Assembly: GCF_000188155.2 (NCBI RefSeq)
Contig: NZ_KE124774.1
Coordinates: forward strand, 1,184,356 to 1,248,355
Reading direction: 5' to 3'
Length of the DNA stretch: 64,000 nucleotides
Origin: Methylocystis sp. ATCC 49242
GTDB taxonomy: Bacteria; Pseudomonadota; Alphaproteobacteria; Rhizobiales; Beijerinckiaceae
The position numbers and the translations under genes are program-made. The first letter of the stretch is position 1. Every line of letters starts with the position of its first letter. Under the pieces are notes generated by a model. The model had not been told where the DNA came from, made no database searches, and saw nothing but the letters and a program-made list of their open reading frames with translations. Of this stretch, positions 1 through 8,311 are shown piece after piece.

Positions 1-2
1 CG

Positions 3-158
3 GCAGCGCAACGCCCGGCTGCGCCGCCGCCCGCGCCGCCCCCGCCGCCGGTGAAGGAGCCGACGCCGCCCCCGCCGCCGCCGGCCGCCGAGATCGACCC
101 GCTCGAGTCGCTCGAGGCTGAAATGGCGCGGCTTCTGGGCCGTCCGGAGAAGGAATAA
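3..158 (+). CDS. C-terminal end of a proline-rich protein (5' end outside window)
   Basis: This is the last 51 codons of a gene that begins before the window. The visible part is a long proline/alanine linker with runs of five to six prolines, followed by a short acidic and hydrophobic tail with the motif DPLESLEAEMARLLGRP and a TAA stop. Similar tails occur at the C-terminus of FliO-like flagellar or other membrane proteins of Rhizobiales, but I cannot confirm that from this fragment. It ends directly in front of a strong terminator palindrome. No function is claimed. Confidence 0.6.
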   Translation, partial: AAQRPAAPPPAPPPPPVKEPTPPPPPPAAEIDPLESLEAEMARLLGRPEKE

Positions 159-160
159 GC

Positions 161-195
161 AAAAAGGGCGTCGCCTTGTCAGCGACGCCCTTTTT
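161..195. terminator. Bidirectional rho-independent terminator
   Basis: A 14-bp perfect inverted repeat (AAAAAGGGCGTCGC and its complement) flanks a 7-nt loop. It has an A-run on the left and a T-run on the right, so it can terminate transcription in both directions. It sits between the convergent proline-rich protein gene and dksA, as expected for a shared terminator. Confidence 0.9.
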
Positions 196-219
196 CATTG
201 CTTCAACGAAAACCGCAGA

Positions 220-636
220 TCAGTCGTCCCGATAGACCTTTTCCCGCCGCTCGTGGCGCTCCTGAGCCTCGATCGACAGCGTCGCAATCGGCCGGGCGTC
301 GAGGCGCTTGAGCGAGATTGGCTCGCCCGTCTCCTCGCAATAGCCGTAGGTGCCGTCCTCGAGACGCATCAGCGCCGCGTCGATCTTGGCGATCAGCTTG
401 CGCTGCCGGTCACGGGCCCTAAGCTCGATGGCGCGGTCCGTCTCCGACGACGCGCGATCGGCGAGGTCGGGATGGTTTTCGTTTTCATTCTGCAGGGCGG
501 CCAGCGTTTCGCGGCTTTCATGCAGAATGTCCTCCTTCCACGACAGCAGCTTGCGACGGAAGTATTCGCGCTGCCTATCGTTCATGAAGGGTTCGTCTTC
601 GGACGGTTTGTAAGTCTCTTCCAAATCCACCGTCAT
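220..636 (-). CDS. dksA: RNA polymerase-binding transcription factor DksA
   Basis: This 138-residue protein has the DksA layout: a long coiled-coil rich in Arg, Glu and Lys (about residues 15-95), then the C-terminal globular motif YGYCEETGEPI followed by KRLDARPIATLSIEAQERHE. DksA binds the RNA polymerase secondary channel and works with ppGpp in the stringent response. The classical four-cysteine zinc finger is reduced to one cysteine; the other ligand positions read Thr, Ser and Ala. That pattern is known from alphaproteobacterial DksA proteins thought not to need zinc. I chose the ATG at 636 because the upstream in-frame extension is not DksA-like. The gene converges on the terminator at 161-195. 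Confidence 0.93.
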   Translation of the reverse strand: MTVDLEETYKPSEDEPFMNDRQREYFRRKLLSWKEDILHESRETLAALQNENENHPDLADRASSETDRAIELRARDRQRKLIAKIDAALMRLEDGTYGYCEETGEPISLKRLDARPIATLSIEAQERHERREKVYRDD

Positions 637-787
637 TGCCGCGAATCCCCCGTAAGGCCATAGGCGGAGCCTATATAGACGCGCCGGTTGACACTTACAA
701 TCGCTGACGCCCGTGTTGCCATTTTCACCCGCATACCGTGCAGAATCATAACCTTGCAAATGGGTCGGAAAAGGCGCGCCCGCGCGC

Positions 788-1999
788 TCAACCCATCGCC
801 TTGCGCAGATTTTCGTCGATCTTGTCGAGGAAGCCGGTGGTCGAAAGCCACTTCTGGTTGCAGCCGACGAGCAGCGCCAGGTCCTTGGTCATGAAGCCGG
901 CCTCGACTGTCGCCACGCAGACCTCCTCGAGCGTGCGGGCGAAGCGGGCGAGTTCCTCGTTGCCGTCGAGTTTGGCGCGATGGGCGAGGCCCCGCGTCCA
1001 GGCGAAGATCGAGGCGATGGAGTTCGTCGAGGTCTCGTGACCCTTCTGGTGCTCGCGGTAGTGCCGCGTCACCGTGCCGTGCGCGGCCTCCGCCTCCACC
1101 GTCTTGCCGTCGGGCGTCATCAGCACGCTGGTCATGAGCCCGAGCGAGCCGAAGCCCTGCGCGACCGTATCCGACTGCACGTCGCCATCGTAATTCTTGC
1201 AGGCCCAGATGTAACCGCCCGACCATTTCAGCGCCGAGGCGACCATGTCGTCGATCAGGCGATGCTCGTAATGCAGGCCCAGCGCCTCGAACTGCGGCTT
1301 GAATTCCGCGTCGTAGATCTCCTGGAAGAGATCCTTGAAGCGGCCGTCATAGGCCTTGAGAATCGTGTTCTTGGTCGAGAGATAGACGGGGAATTTGCGC
1401 ACCAGCCCATAGTTGAAGGTGGCGCGCGCGAATTCGCGGATCGACTCGTCGAGGTTGTACATGGCCATGGCGACGCCGGCGCCGGGGAAGGAGAACACCT
1501 CCTTCTCGATCACCTGCCCGTCCACGCCCTCGAACTTGATCGTCAGGCGGCCCTTGCCGGGAACCTTGAAATCCGTCGCGCGATACTGGTCGCCGTAAGC
1601 GTGGCGGCCGACCACGATCGGCTGCGTCCAGCCCGGCACGAGCCTCGGCACATTCTTGCAGATGATCGGCTCGCGGAAGATCACGCCACCCAGAATGTTG
1701 CGGATCGTGCCGTTCGGCGACTTCCACATCTCCTTGAGGCTGAATTCCTTAACGCGCGCTTCGTCGGGGGTGATGGTGGCGCATTTCACGCCGACGCCAT
1801 GCTGCTTGATGGCGTTGGCGGCGTCGACCGTCACCTGATCATTGGTGGCGTCGCGATTCTGGATCGAGAGATCGTAGTAAAGCAGATCGATGTCGAGATA
1901 GGGCCGGATCAGCTTGTCCTTGATGAAAGCCCAGATAATCCGGGTCATTTCGTCGCCGTCGAGTTCGACGACCGGATTCGCCACTTTGATCTTCTGCAT
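788..1999 (-). CDS. icd: Isocitrate dehydrogenase (NADP+)
   Basis: The 403-residue protein starts [23 protein letters not shown], the signature of the homodimeric, eukaryote-like (type II) NADP-dependent isocitrate dehydrogenase. It converts isocitrate to 2-oxoglutarate in the TCA cycle and supplies NADPH and the carbon skeleton for ammonia assimilation. Further family motifs are visible, including the [18 protein letters not shown] stretch and the [12 protein letters not shown] stretch. Length matches the family (about 400-410). It is a single gene with no operon partner; dksA lies downstream on the same strand about 150 bp away. Confidence 0.97.
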   Translation of the reverse strand: MQKIKVANPVVELDGDEMTRIIWAFIKDKLIRPYLDIDLLYYDLSIQNRDATNDQVTVDAANAIKQHGVGVKCATITPDEARVKEFSLKEMWKSPNGTIRNILGGVIFREPIICKNVPRLVPGWTQPIVVGRHAYGDQYRATDFKVPGKGRLTIKFEGVDGQVIEKEVFSFPGAGVAMAMYNLDESIREFARATFNYGLVRKFPVYLSTKNTILKAYDGRFKDLFQEIYDAEFKPQFEALGLHYEHRLIDDMVASALKWSGGYIWACKNYDGDVQSDTVAQGFGSLGLMTSVLMTPDGKTVEAEAAHGTVTRHYREHQKGHETSTNSIASIFAWTRGLAHRAKLDGNEELARFARTLEEVCVATVEAGFMTKDLALLVGCNQKWLSTTGFLDKIDENLRKAMG

Positions 2000-2341
2000 G
2001 AAACCCTCATCCCGTTCGGCGCCCGCTTATAACGCCGCGCCTATGCAAGGCAAAGCGGGCGCCATCATGGCCCGTCAAATCAAGGGATCTGAAACCGCGT
2101 CAGAATTGATCCCGAACGACGACCAGTCGACATATGGCGGCCGTCCTTCCCCTGAGCTTCATGAACAGTTGTACACATAACAAGAAGTGCTTTTGTTTTC
2201 ATGAGATGTTGCGCGAGCGGACGGCAGCAGAGCTTTTGTTGACTATTGGAATATTGCAAGGAACGCTCAAGATTCACGGTCTAGCTTGCGCAACTGGAAC
2301 CATGGCGAAGCTCTTTTCGCGCTGTGTGGATATTCGGAGCA
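2000..2341. other. Intergenic region between icd and the TadG-like gene
   Basis: This 342-bp region lies between two divergently transcribed genes and must hold both promoters. It is less GC-rich than its surroundings, especially 2160-2270. A TTGACT hexamer near 2240 is a possible -35 box for the rightward gene, but no convincing -10 follows at the right distance. Short open frames here have no ribosome binding site or recognisable sequence. I see no RNA gene. Confidence 0.5.
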
Positions 2342-3718
2342 ATGCATAAACCTGGATTTTATGCTCTCGCACGCGCGTCGCGTGTCCGGAAGCGATTGCG
2401 AAATTTTCGCGCCAACGAGCGCGGCTCCATTGCGATGATCTTCGGGCTAGCGCTCATCCCGATGTTCATGATGATGGGCGCCGCCGTCGATTACACGCAG
2501 GCGGTGACGGTCAGATCGCGGCTGAATCATCTCGCCGACCGGGCGGCGCTTGCCGCCGTCAAGGCCGCCGCCCAGAAGGAATCGGACTGCGTCGCCAATC
2601 CTGCCGGCAACAATGTCTCGAATTTTCAGGGTTGCGGGCAGAAAGACATCATCAAGGCCGGCGTCGCGGCCGGCGTCCAGTATATGAACGGCGATCCGCT
2701 CATGCGCGGGGCCGACCGAAAACCGACGATCGAACTCTCTAGCAGTGAGGGTTCATGGTCGGCGACGGTCAATTATTCGGCCGACATTCCCACGAATATC
2801 GCGCGACTGATGGGCGTGCAGACGATCCCCGTCAACGGGAAAGTTACGTCCAATATCGCGCTCGGCACGCATATGTATCTGAACTTCCATCTGCTGCTGG
2901 ATCGTTCGATGTCGATGGGCATAGGCGCGACCTCGGACGACATTTCGCGACTTCAGGCACTGACCGGCTGCGCCTTCGCGTGTCATTCGGAAGGCTACGA
3001 GGCGCAATATTACGACCAGCCCAAGGCGCAGGGCATCCGCTTCCGCATCGACGATCTCCGCGACGCCACTGGCGCGCTCGTCGCACAGGCAAAGATGGTG
3101 GCGAGCGCCAATGCGCGCGAGCATATTCAGATGGGCGTCTACGCTTTCAACCATCATGTCTCGCCGCTCGTCGAGATGACGTCGGATCTCACGAATGTGG
3201 CGAACGCCGTGAAAAATCTCGATCTCCCCACCCACGACGACGGCACGCAGGCGGCCGACGCGGTGACCTGGCTGGTCGCCAACAAGATCAAGGGCAACGG
3301 CACGGGGCTCACCAGCGCCGCGCCGCTCGAAATCGTGTTCCTCGTCACCGACGGCGTGGAGGACGGCATCTACACGGGCTGGAACAAGATGGTCGGCCCG
3401 ACCGGCCTGCCGCTGCCCTGGTGGCCGTCATGGATGACCAAGGCGCCGACGAGCGCCTTCCCCGTCACCGCATGTGACGCGCTGAAGAGCAAGGGCGCCA
3501 TCGTCGCCGTTGTCTATACGACTTACGTGCCGTTCCCCGGCACGGTTCAATACGACAGGTTGATAGGCCCCTTTGCGCCGAATATTTCCCCCAATCTGCA
3601 AGGTTGCGCGTCGCAGGGCTATTTCTTCACGGCGTCCGAGCCGGGCGACATCACGAGAGGCATGCAGAGCCTGTTCAACAGGGCGCTGCAGGAGCTCGCG
3701 CTGAAACTGACGCATTGA
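2342..3718 (+). CDS. TadE/TadG-like pilus-assembly protein with von Willebrand factor A domain
   Basis: The 458-residue protein begins with a basic segment, then RGSIAMIFGL and a hydrophobic helix (about residues 30-53). This is the TadE/TadG-type prepilin-like anchor of Flp pilus systems. A von Willebrand A domain follows, with the metal-binding DxSxS motif (LDRSMSM) and a later VTDGVED aspartate loop. Such proteins are periplasmic or secreted and anchored by one helix. No other tad genes are nearby, so its pilus role is inferred only from the family. I place the start at ATG 2342, preceded closely by GGAG; an in-frame GTG at 2324 is the alternative. Confidence 0.82.
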   Translation: MHKPGFYALARASRVRKRLRNFRANERGSIAMIFGLALIPMFMMMGAAVDYTQAVTVRSRLNHLADRAALAAVKAAAQKESDCVANPAGNNVSNFQGCGQKDIIKAGVAAGVQYMNGDPLMRGADRKPTIELSSSEGSWSATVNYSADIPTNIARLMGVQTIPVNGKVTSNIALGTHMYLNFHLLLDRSMSMGIGATSDDISRLQALTGCAFACHSEGYEAQYYDQPKAQGIRFRIDDLRDATGALVAQAKMVASANAREHIQMGVYAFNHHVSPLVEMTSDLTNVANAVKNLDLPTHDDGTQAADAVTWLVANKIKGNGTGLTSAAPLEIVFLVTDGVEDGIYTGWNKMVGPTGLPLPWWPSWMTKAPTSAFPVTACDALKSKGAIVAVVYTTYVPFPGTVQYDRLIGPFAPNISPNLQGCASQGYFFTASEPGDITRGMQSLFNRALQELALKLTH

Positions 3719-3817
3719 TGCAGGAGATGCGGCGGCGCATCGAAGAGCCGTCGTTTACGGCGTATTATGCGCGAGACGACTAACGTCGCGCGACCCCTGC
3801 CGCGCGGAAATTCTTTT

Positions 3818-5272
3818 ATGCTGACCTCGCTACTTTATCTTGTGATTTATTCGCTGCCGTCGATCGCCGGCTGGTGGCTCTGCTTCAAGGCGCCATTGGG
3901 CCGACGCAAGATCCGCCTTTCCGCTTCGATTCCCGCGCCGCCGCAGGCCGTGTGGCTGCGTCTCGATCCGCGCAATTCCGATGCGGAGTGGAATCCGCAA
4001 TACGACATCCGTGACGTGACGATACTCTCGCAGGAGCCGCTGACCATCGCGAAGACGCTGCGTCCGCGCCATAGCGACAAGCCTTTCCGGCGCATCGTCG
4101 ACGCATGCGCCCTCGAGGAGTCGAAAGGCCGTATGGAGATCGTGGAGCTCTCGAAAGACGGTAGGCCAACGCCCGCCGAAGAAGCGCCGCACATATGTTA
4201 CGAAGTGACCGGGGACGGCGCCGGATCGCTGGTCACGCTCACTTACGAGAGCAGGATGACAGGCTATCTGAATTACGAGCTGTCGCGGCTGAGCCTCACG
4301 CGCTATCTCGCGGCGCTGCGAGACGTCGCCGTCGGCCACGGCTCGGCGAAGACGCCCTGTCTGCGATTTTCCGGCTGGCGTATGGCGTGGCTGGGATTTC
4401 TCGGCGCCGTTGCGCTGATCGCAATGATGCTCGCGCCAGCCGTCTACATGGCTTTGAGCGGATTGCCGGCAAACTTTTTCGCTTTCGCCGGAGGCGCTTC
4501 CATCAATGGCGCCGCGGCCGCCGTCATTTGCCTGGTCGTTTTTCTGCTCATCACCTATCTCGCCGCCATTTTCGTTCTTGCGACGCTGGTTCACGAGCTC
4601 GGGCACGCGCTGGCGATGGTCGCTTTCGGCCATCGCGGCGTCACCGTCAGCCTCATTCCGTTCGGCGGCGGCGTCGCGCTGACGGGGCGCAATCACGCCA
4701 GCGCATTCGAGGCCGGAGCCGTCGCCCTCGCGGGCCCCCTTCTCGCCGCCGCCTTGGCGCTTCTGGCGCTGCCGGACGCGGAGACGGCGACGAAAGCGCT
4801 TGGCTATCTCGTCGGTTCCGCGAACACCCATTCCTCGGAGACACTCAGCCTGCTGACATGTTTTTCGGCTGTGACCGGCGTGCTTTTCGCGTTTCTGACG
4901 CTGCTGCTGAACGTCCCGAATATCCTGCCCTGGACGGGCTCGGATGGCGCGAAGGCGCTCGCGGCGACCTTCAGCAGCCGCAAGCTGCGGCTCGTCGCCG
5001 CCGGCGGCCTGACCGCGCTGCTCGCGCTGACTTTCGCGAGGTTCGAGGATCTTTTGCCTTTCGGCGTGCTTCTGGCGGTTCTGAGCTGGTGGAACCGCAA
5101 GCGCGCGAGTAGCGAGACGACCCGCGCGCCCAGCGGCGGCGAGCGCCTCCTCATCGCTGGGGTAATGGCGCTCACAATCGCGCTTTACGCCCATGAGGCG
5201 GCGATGCTCAGGCGCATCGAATGGCCCCAGAAACCAGGCGCCGAGACGCCGTTTCCAGCGAACGGGACCTGA
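3818..5272 (+). CDS. SRPBCC-domain / M50 site-2-protease-like membrane fusion protein
   Basis: The N-terminus has one hydrophobic segment. About 150 residues resembling a SRPBCC (START-like) ligand-binding fold follow (SIPAPPQAVWLRL, then DAEWNPQYD). The rest is a polytopic membrane domain with HELGH (about residues 259-263), the zinc motif of M50 metalloproteases, and a later N-x-LPWTGSDG segment that fits the family's second motif with its aspartate at about 376. Full length is 484 residues. An intramembrane metalloprotease joined to a lipid- or small-molecule-binding domain is unusual. GGAAA seven bases upstream supports ATG 3818; ATG 3767 is an alternative. Substrate and role are unknown. 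Confidence 0.75.
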   Translation: MLTSLLYLVIYSLPSIAGWWLCFKAPLGRRKIRLSASIPAPPQAVWLRLDPRNSDAEWNPQYDIRDVTILSQEPLTIAKTLRPRHSDKPFRRIVDACALEESKGRMEIVELSKDGRPTPAEEAPHICYEVTGDGAGSLVTLTYESRMTGYLNYELSRLSLTRYLAALRDVAVGHGSAKTPCLRFSGWRMAWLGFLGAVALIAMMLAPAVYMALSGLPANFFAFAGGASINGAAAAVICLVVFLLITYLAAIFVLATLVHELGHALAMVAFGHRGVTVSLIPFGGGVALTGRNHASAFEAGAVALAGPLLAAALALLALPDAETATKALGYLVGSANTHSSETLSLLTCFSAVTGVLFAFLTLLLNVPNILPWTGSDGAKALAATFSSRKLRLVAAGGLTALLALTFARFEDLLPFGVLLAVLSWWNRKRASSETTRAPSGGERLLIAGVMALTIALYAHEAAMLRRIEWPQKPGAETPFPANGT

Positions 5273-5317
5273 CCCCTTCCCCCCGGCGCGCGTTCTGAAT
5301 AGTTTGCCGCCTCTCTC

Positions 5318-6202
5318 GTGAAAGGGGCGCAAGTGGTCGGAGCCGGGACGGATCGAAGCAAGATAGCCTATTCAGGCGGGCCGGCCATCATACTGGTGCG
5401 GCCGCAGCTCGCCGTGAATATCGGCATGTGCGCGCGGGCGATGGCGAATTTCGGTCTCTCCGACCTGCGGCTCGTGAGCCCGCGTGAGGGATGGCCGAGA
5501 ACCGGCGCCTATCGCAAGGGCGCCTACGCCGCCGCCGCCGGCGCGACGCATCTGCTCGAAGGCGCGAAGCTCTATGACAGCGTGCGCGAGGCGATAGAGG
5601 ATCTGTCCTTCGTCTACGCCGCGACGGCGCGCGGACGCGGGCAGATGAAGCCCGTGCATACGCCCGCGCAGGCGCTGCCGACGACCGCCGCGCGCCATGC
5701 GGCGGGCGAAAGGCATGGGGTGCTGTTCGGCCCCGAGCGCACCGGGCTCGACAATGACGACGTGGCGCTCGCCGACGCGATTCTGACCTTCCCCGTCAAT
5801 CCCGCCTATGCCTCGCTCAATCTCGCGCAGGCGGTGCTGCTCACAGGTTACGAATGGTTTCGCGCCGCCCATGGCGACGTCATCCCCTTCGAGATCGAGG
5901 AGCGCTCGCCGCCGGCGACGCGGGAGATGACGCTCGCCTTCTTCGATTTTCTGGAAAACGAACTGGACAAGCGCGGCTTCTTCCGCCCTCTGACGAAAAA
6001 GCCGGTGATGTCGCGCAATCTGCGCAACATGTTTCACCGCATGAGCCTCACCGAGCAGGACGTCCGCACGCTCTGGGGCGTCGTGGTGCGGCTGGTGGAA
6101 GGCCCCCGCCGCGACCCGAAGAAGGCGTCGCGCAAGAAGGCGGCGGAAGGAACGAATGAAGCCGCCGGGACGCAGGAGCCGGAGAACGCCGACTCTCAGT
6201 GA
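5318..6202 (+). CDS. trmJ: tRNA (cytidine/uridine-2'-O-)-methyltransferase TrmJ-like (SPOUT family)
   Basis: The protein shows the TrmH/SpoU superfamily signatures: ILVRPQLAVNIGMCARAMANFGLSDLRLVSP near the N-terminus, LFGPERTGLDNDD, and the knot region FPVNPAYASLNLAQAV. This arrangement fits TrmJ, which methylates the ribose of nucleotide 32 in tRNA using SAM. The C-terminal third carries the LDKRGFFRPLTKKP segment typical of TrmJ and ends in a lysine-rich tail. Length is 294 residues. The start is uncertain; I give the GTG at 5318, with a second GTG at 5333 possible. It converges with the NTF2-like gene and overlaps it by 7 bp. Confidence 0.88.
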   Translation: MKGAQVVGAGTDRSKIAYSGGPAIILVRPQLAVNIGMCARAMANFGLSDLRLVSPREGWPRTGAYRKGAYAAAAGATHLLEGAKLYDSVREAIEDLSFVYAATARGRGQMKPVHTPAQALPTTAARHAAGERHGVLFGPERTGLDNDDVALADAILTFPVNPAYASLNLAQAVLLTGYEWFRAAHGDVIPFEIEERSPPATREMTLAFFDFLENELDKRGFFRPLTKKPVMSRNLRNMFHRMSLTEQDVRTLWGVVVRLVEGPRRDPKKASRKKAAEGTNEAAGTQEPENADSQ

Positions 6203-6591
6203 AACGAGCGTTTTGCCTCCTGCTTCGCGGGCGGCGGCGGGGCGAGCGGGCTGGCCTGATGGTGCAGCAGCCGCCATTTTTCGTCGATCAGCCGAAACCA
6301 GTTGGTTGCGAGCAGTAGCCCGCCCCCCACTTCCTCGACACAGAAAACGCGGCCGTCCCCGCCTTCGATCAGCGTCTTCTCCTCGCGCGCCGTCACCGCC
6401 TCCTGCGACGGGTTGCGGAAAATGTCGCGGTAGGAGGCGATCACCGGCGCACGCCCGATGAGCGCCGGCCAGCCGGGATGCACGCAGGTGACGCCATCGG
6501 ACGCCCACAACGCCTCCATGGCGCCGAGATCACGCGCGGCGAAGGCTTGATAATAAACAGCATTGGCGGCGAGGAGAGCGTTTTCGTCCAT
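6196..6591 (-). CDS. SnoaL/NTF2-like fold protein (DUF4440-type)
   Basis: The 131-residue protein has the NTF2-like pattern: AANAVYYQAFAARDLGAMEALWA, then TCVHPGWPALIGRAPVIASYRDIF, ending in a beta strand pair with WRLLHHQASP. Such cone-shaped proteins are ketosteroid-isomerase-like, and many have no known substrate. The tail is rich in proline and lysine. ATG 6591 gives the usual family N-terminus; an in-frame ATG at 6621 has a slightly better AAGGGG upstream and may be used. It is convergent with and overlaps the trmJ stop. Fold is well supported; function is unknown. Confidence 0.75.
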   Translation of the reverse strand: MDENALLAANAVYYQAFAARDLGAMEALWASDGVTCVHPGWPALIGRAPVIASYRDIFRNPSQEAVTAREEKTLIEGGDGRVFCVEEVGGGLLLATNWFRLIDEKWRLLHHQASPLAPPPPAKQEAKRSFH

Positions 6592-6664
6592 GCGCCGAGA
6601 GTGTCCGATTTGCGCCGGCATGGCAAATGCAGCCCCTTGATCGCTATCGGAAAGGACGCCGGAG

Positions 6665-6877
6665 ATGGATGCGTTGACGTGGTTCGGACTGTTCGCTGTC
6701 AGCGCGATGCTCGTCACCTATGCACTCGAGGCGCGCAGCCACTGGTTCGTGCTCGCCTTCGCGGCGTCCTGCGCGATGGGCTCGGTCTATGGCTTTCTGC
6801 AGGGCGCCTGGCCCTTCGGCGTCGTCGAGGCGATCTGGTCGCTCGTCGCGCTGAACCGCTGGCGAAAGCCTGGTTGA
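6665..6877 (+). CDS. Small inner-membrane protein
   Basis: A 70-residue protein with two or three hydrophobic stretches (LTWFGLFAVSAMLVTYALE, WFVLAFAASCAMGSVYGF, FGVVEAIWSLVAL) and a basic C-terminus NRWRKPG. The ATG at 6665 is preceded by CGGAGATG-like purine sequence. Similar short proteins are common next to NTF2-like genes in Rhizobiales, but I do not recognise a named family. It is divergent from the NTF2-like gene. Likely integral to the inner membrane; function unknown. Confidence 0.65.
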   Translation: MDALTWFGLFAVSAMLVTYALEARSHWFVLAFAASCAMGSVYGFLQGAWPFGVVEAIWSLVALNRWRKPG

Positions 6878-7063
6878 GGCGCGTCAACGGGCGAAAGGGC
6901 GTGGCGCGGGGGCCGGTCGCGGATGACAGCGACCTCTGCGGGCCGCCCGGTCTGCTATTTCAGGTCCGGCGTTCAGGAGACAAGGCTGCCGAGCAAGCCG
7001 GGGGCGTGAGCGCCGCTTGATTCAATTCCGGGAAGCTTCCTGAAAAAACGCCCAAAAAAAGAT

Positions 7064-7095
7064 AGTCCGCCAGCGAATAGATACGCTGGCGGACT
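7064..7095 (-). terminator. Rho-independent terminator of the microprotein transcript
   Basis: A 12-bp perfect stem (AGTCCGCCAGCG) flanks an 8-nt loop. Read on the minus strand it is followed by ATCTTTTTTT, the U-tract of an intrinsic terminator. The only minus-strand unit upstream is the 23-codon gene at 7240-7311, so a short transcript of roughly 250-350 nt probably ends here. A second 8-bp hairpin (CTTACGCC/GGCGTAAG, 7139-7158) lies between the gene and this terminator. Confidence 0.8.
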
Positions 7096-7239
7096 CTATT
7101 TCGATGACGCGCGTGACCTGATAGCCGTTAAGGGCAGCCTTACGCCTTTCGGCGTAAGCCGCCTCATGTCACGACCCAAGTCGCATCACCGTCGAAACCG
7201 GACCACTCTGTGGGACCGATCACGCGCTGATCGTAAAGA

Positions 7240-7311
7240 TCAGAGGCGCGTCAGGGTCACAGCGGCGATGACGACCATAGCCAACATAGCTGCGGGGACA
7301 AGCCAACCCAT
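7240..7311 (-). CDS. 23-residue membrane microprotein
   Basis: The ATG at 7311 is preceded by a strong Shine-Dalgarno run GAGGGAGAG (7316-7324). The open frame encodes 23 residues, with GWLVPAAMLAMVVIAAV forming one transmembrane helix, then TLTRL and a TGA stop. On the minus strand, a TTGACA hexamer (7398-7403) lies upstream without a convincing -10, and a terminator lies downstream (7064-7095). Size and layout recall single-helix regulators such as KdpF or CydX, but I cannot match it to either family and no partner gene is adjacent. A leader peptide or a host for a small RNA are alternatives. Confidence 0.55.
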   Translation of the reverse strand: MGWLVPAAMLAMVVIAAVTLTRL

Positions 7312-7670
7312 GATTCTCTCCCTCTTGTTACGCCTTTTTATTGGCGTCCTTTTTACGGCGTAGCCGCACGAGATAGCTTCACGAAGGGCTCCCCCTTTGT
7401 CAAGCCCCAACCATCTCATTGAAACGCTCCCTGCTCTTGGGGTCAGGCGAGCGAGGCGCTCCTGACCGCCGCCCTACAGGAGTTCCAGACCTCAAAAAAC
7501 CGGGAAAATCCGGATCGATTTTCAGGCGCGCGGACGACGCTAGGCCGGCGACGGTAAGCCTCCGACGGAGTCGAGCCGCACGTCCCCCTACCTATGGCGC
7601 AATCCCCTTATGCGCCCGTCAGCCCCGGCGGCGAGGGCTTCGCGCGCTTGTAACCGACCGCGAAGTGCAT
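7312..7670. other. Intergenic region before the Hcp-like gene
   Basis: This stretch holds the promoter side of the microprotein gene, including a short hairpin ACGCC/GGCGT (7330-7347) and the TTGACA at 7398-7403 on the minus strand. From about 7420 an open frame runs into the Hcp-like gene, but its composition (many Arg, Pro and Gly) is not protein-like. I see no further feature. Confidence 0.4.
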
Positions 7671-8225
7671 ATGCTTGCCGCGCATTTCGACAAGAAAATT
7701 CAGATGGCGAAGATCGCAGCAGCAGCGGCCAGCCTCTTGTTTTTCTTCCAGACTTTCGCATTCGACGCGAATGCGGCCGATCTGCGCATGATCGCCAAAG
7801 GCGCCAAGCAAGGGATCATTCGCGGCGATTCGTCGGCGCAAACGCCGGAGCGAATCCCTGTGCTGGCCGTCGAGCACGGGATCAGCGTTCTGCGCGACGC
7901 CTCGGGAGGGGCGACGGGAAAAGCCATTCGTAAACCCCTCATTGTCACCGTCCCGATGGGCGCCAGTTTTCCCCAGCTTTACGACGCCGCGGTTAACGGC
8001 GAGGTCCTGACAGAGGTGACGATCGAGGCGGATGCGTCGGGCGAAGGAAGGCCGGCATGGACCCTTGCGCTGAAAAATGCGCTGATCATCGAGGCCGCGC
8101 TCGATGCAAGGACCGGAATCGAGTTGGAGAAAAAAATTTTGCGTCTGACGATGACCTATCAGGACATCGGCTGGAGCCTCCAGCCTGGCTCCGAGGGCGT
8201 TGTTTCTCCGATGGTTCCGCATTGA
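7671..8225 (+). CDS. Hcp-like (type VI tube-fold) protein with N-terminal signal sequence
   Basis: After a charged start, residues around 13-35 (IAAAAASLLFFFQTFAF followed by DANAAD) form a Sec-type signal peptide with a likely cleavage after ANAA. The mature part has the Hcp-family beta pattern: LRMIAKGAKQGIIRGDS, IPVLAVEHGISV, KPLIVTVPMGASFPQLYDAAVNGE, then VTIEADASG and LALKNALIIEAAL. Hcp normally forms the type VI secretion tube and has no signal peptide. No other type VI genes are visible, so an independent periplasmic or secreted role is more likely. Start choice between ATG 7671 and 7704 is open. Total 184 residues. Confidence 0.65.
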   Translation: MLAAHFDKKIQMAKIAAAAASLLFFFQTFAFDANAADLRMIAKGAKQGIIRGDSSAQTPERIPVLAVEHGISVLRDASGGATGKAIRKPLIVTVPMGASFPQLYDAAVNGEVLTEVTIEADASGEGRPAWTLALKNALIIEAALDARTGIELEKKILRLTMTYQDIGWSLQPGSEGVVSPMVPH

Positions 8226-8311
8226 ATGAAAATCATTCGTCGCCATCTTAGCTCCGATCGTGATATTGAGCCGTCGCGCCGGCCTTGAACCGGGCGCATC
8301 AGAGGCCAGAC

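Noticed and set aside
7166-7363. A 65-codon frame on the plus strand across the microprotein region
   Set aside because: It has no ribosome binding site. The minus strand has the strong Shine-Dalgarno site, the compact hydrophobic frame and the terminator.
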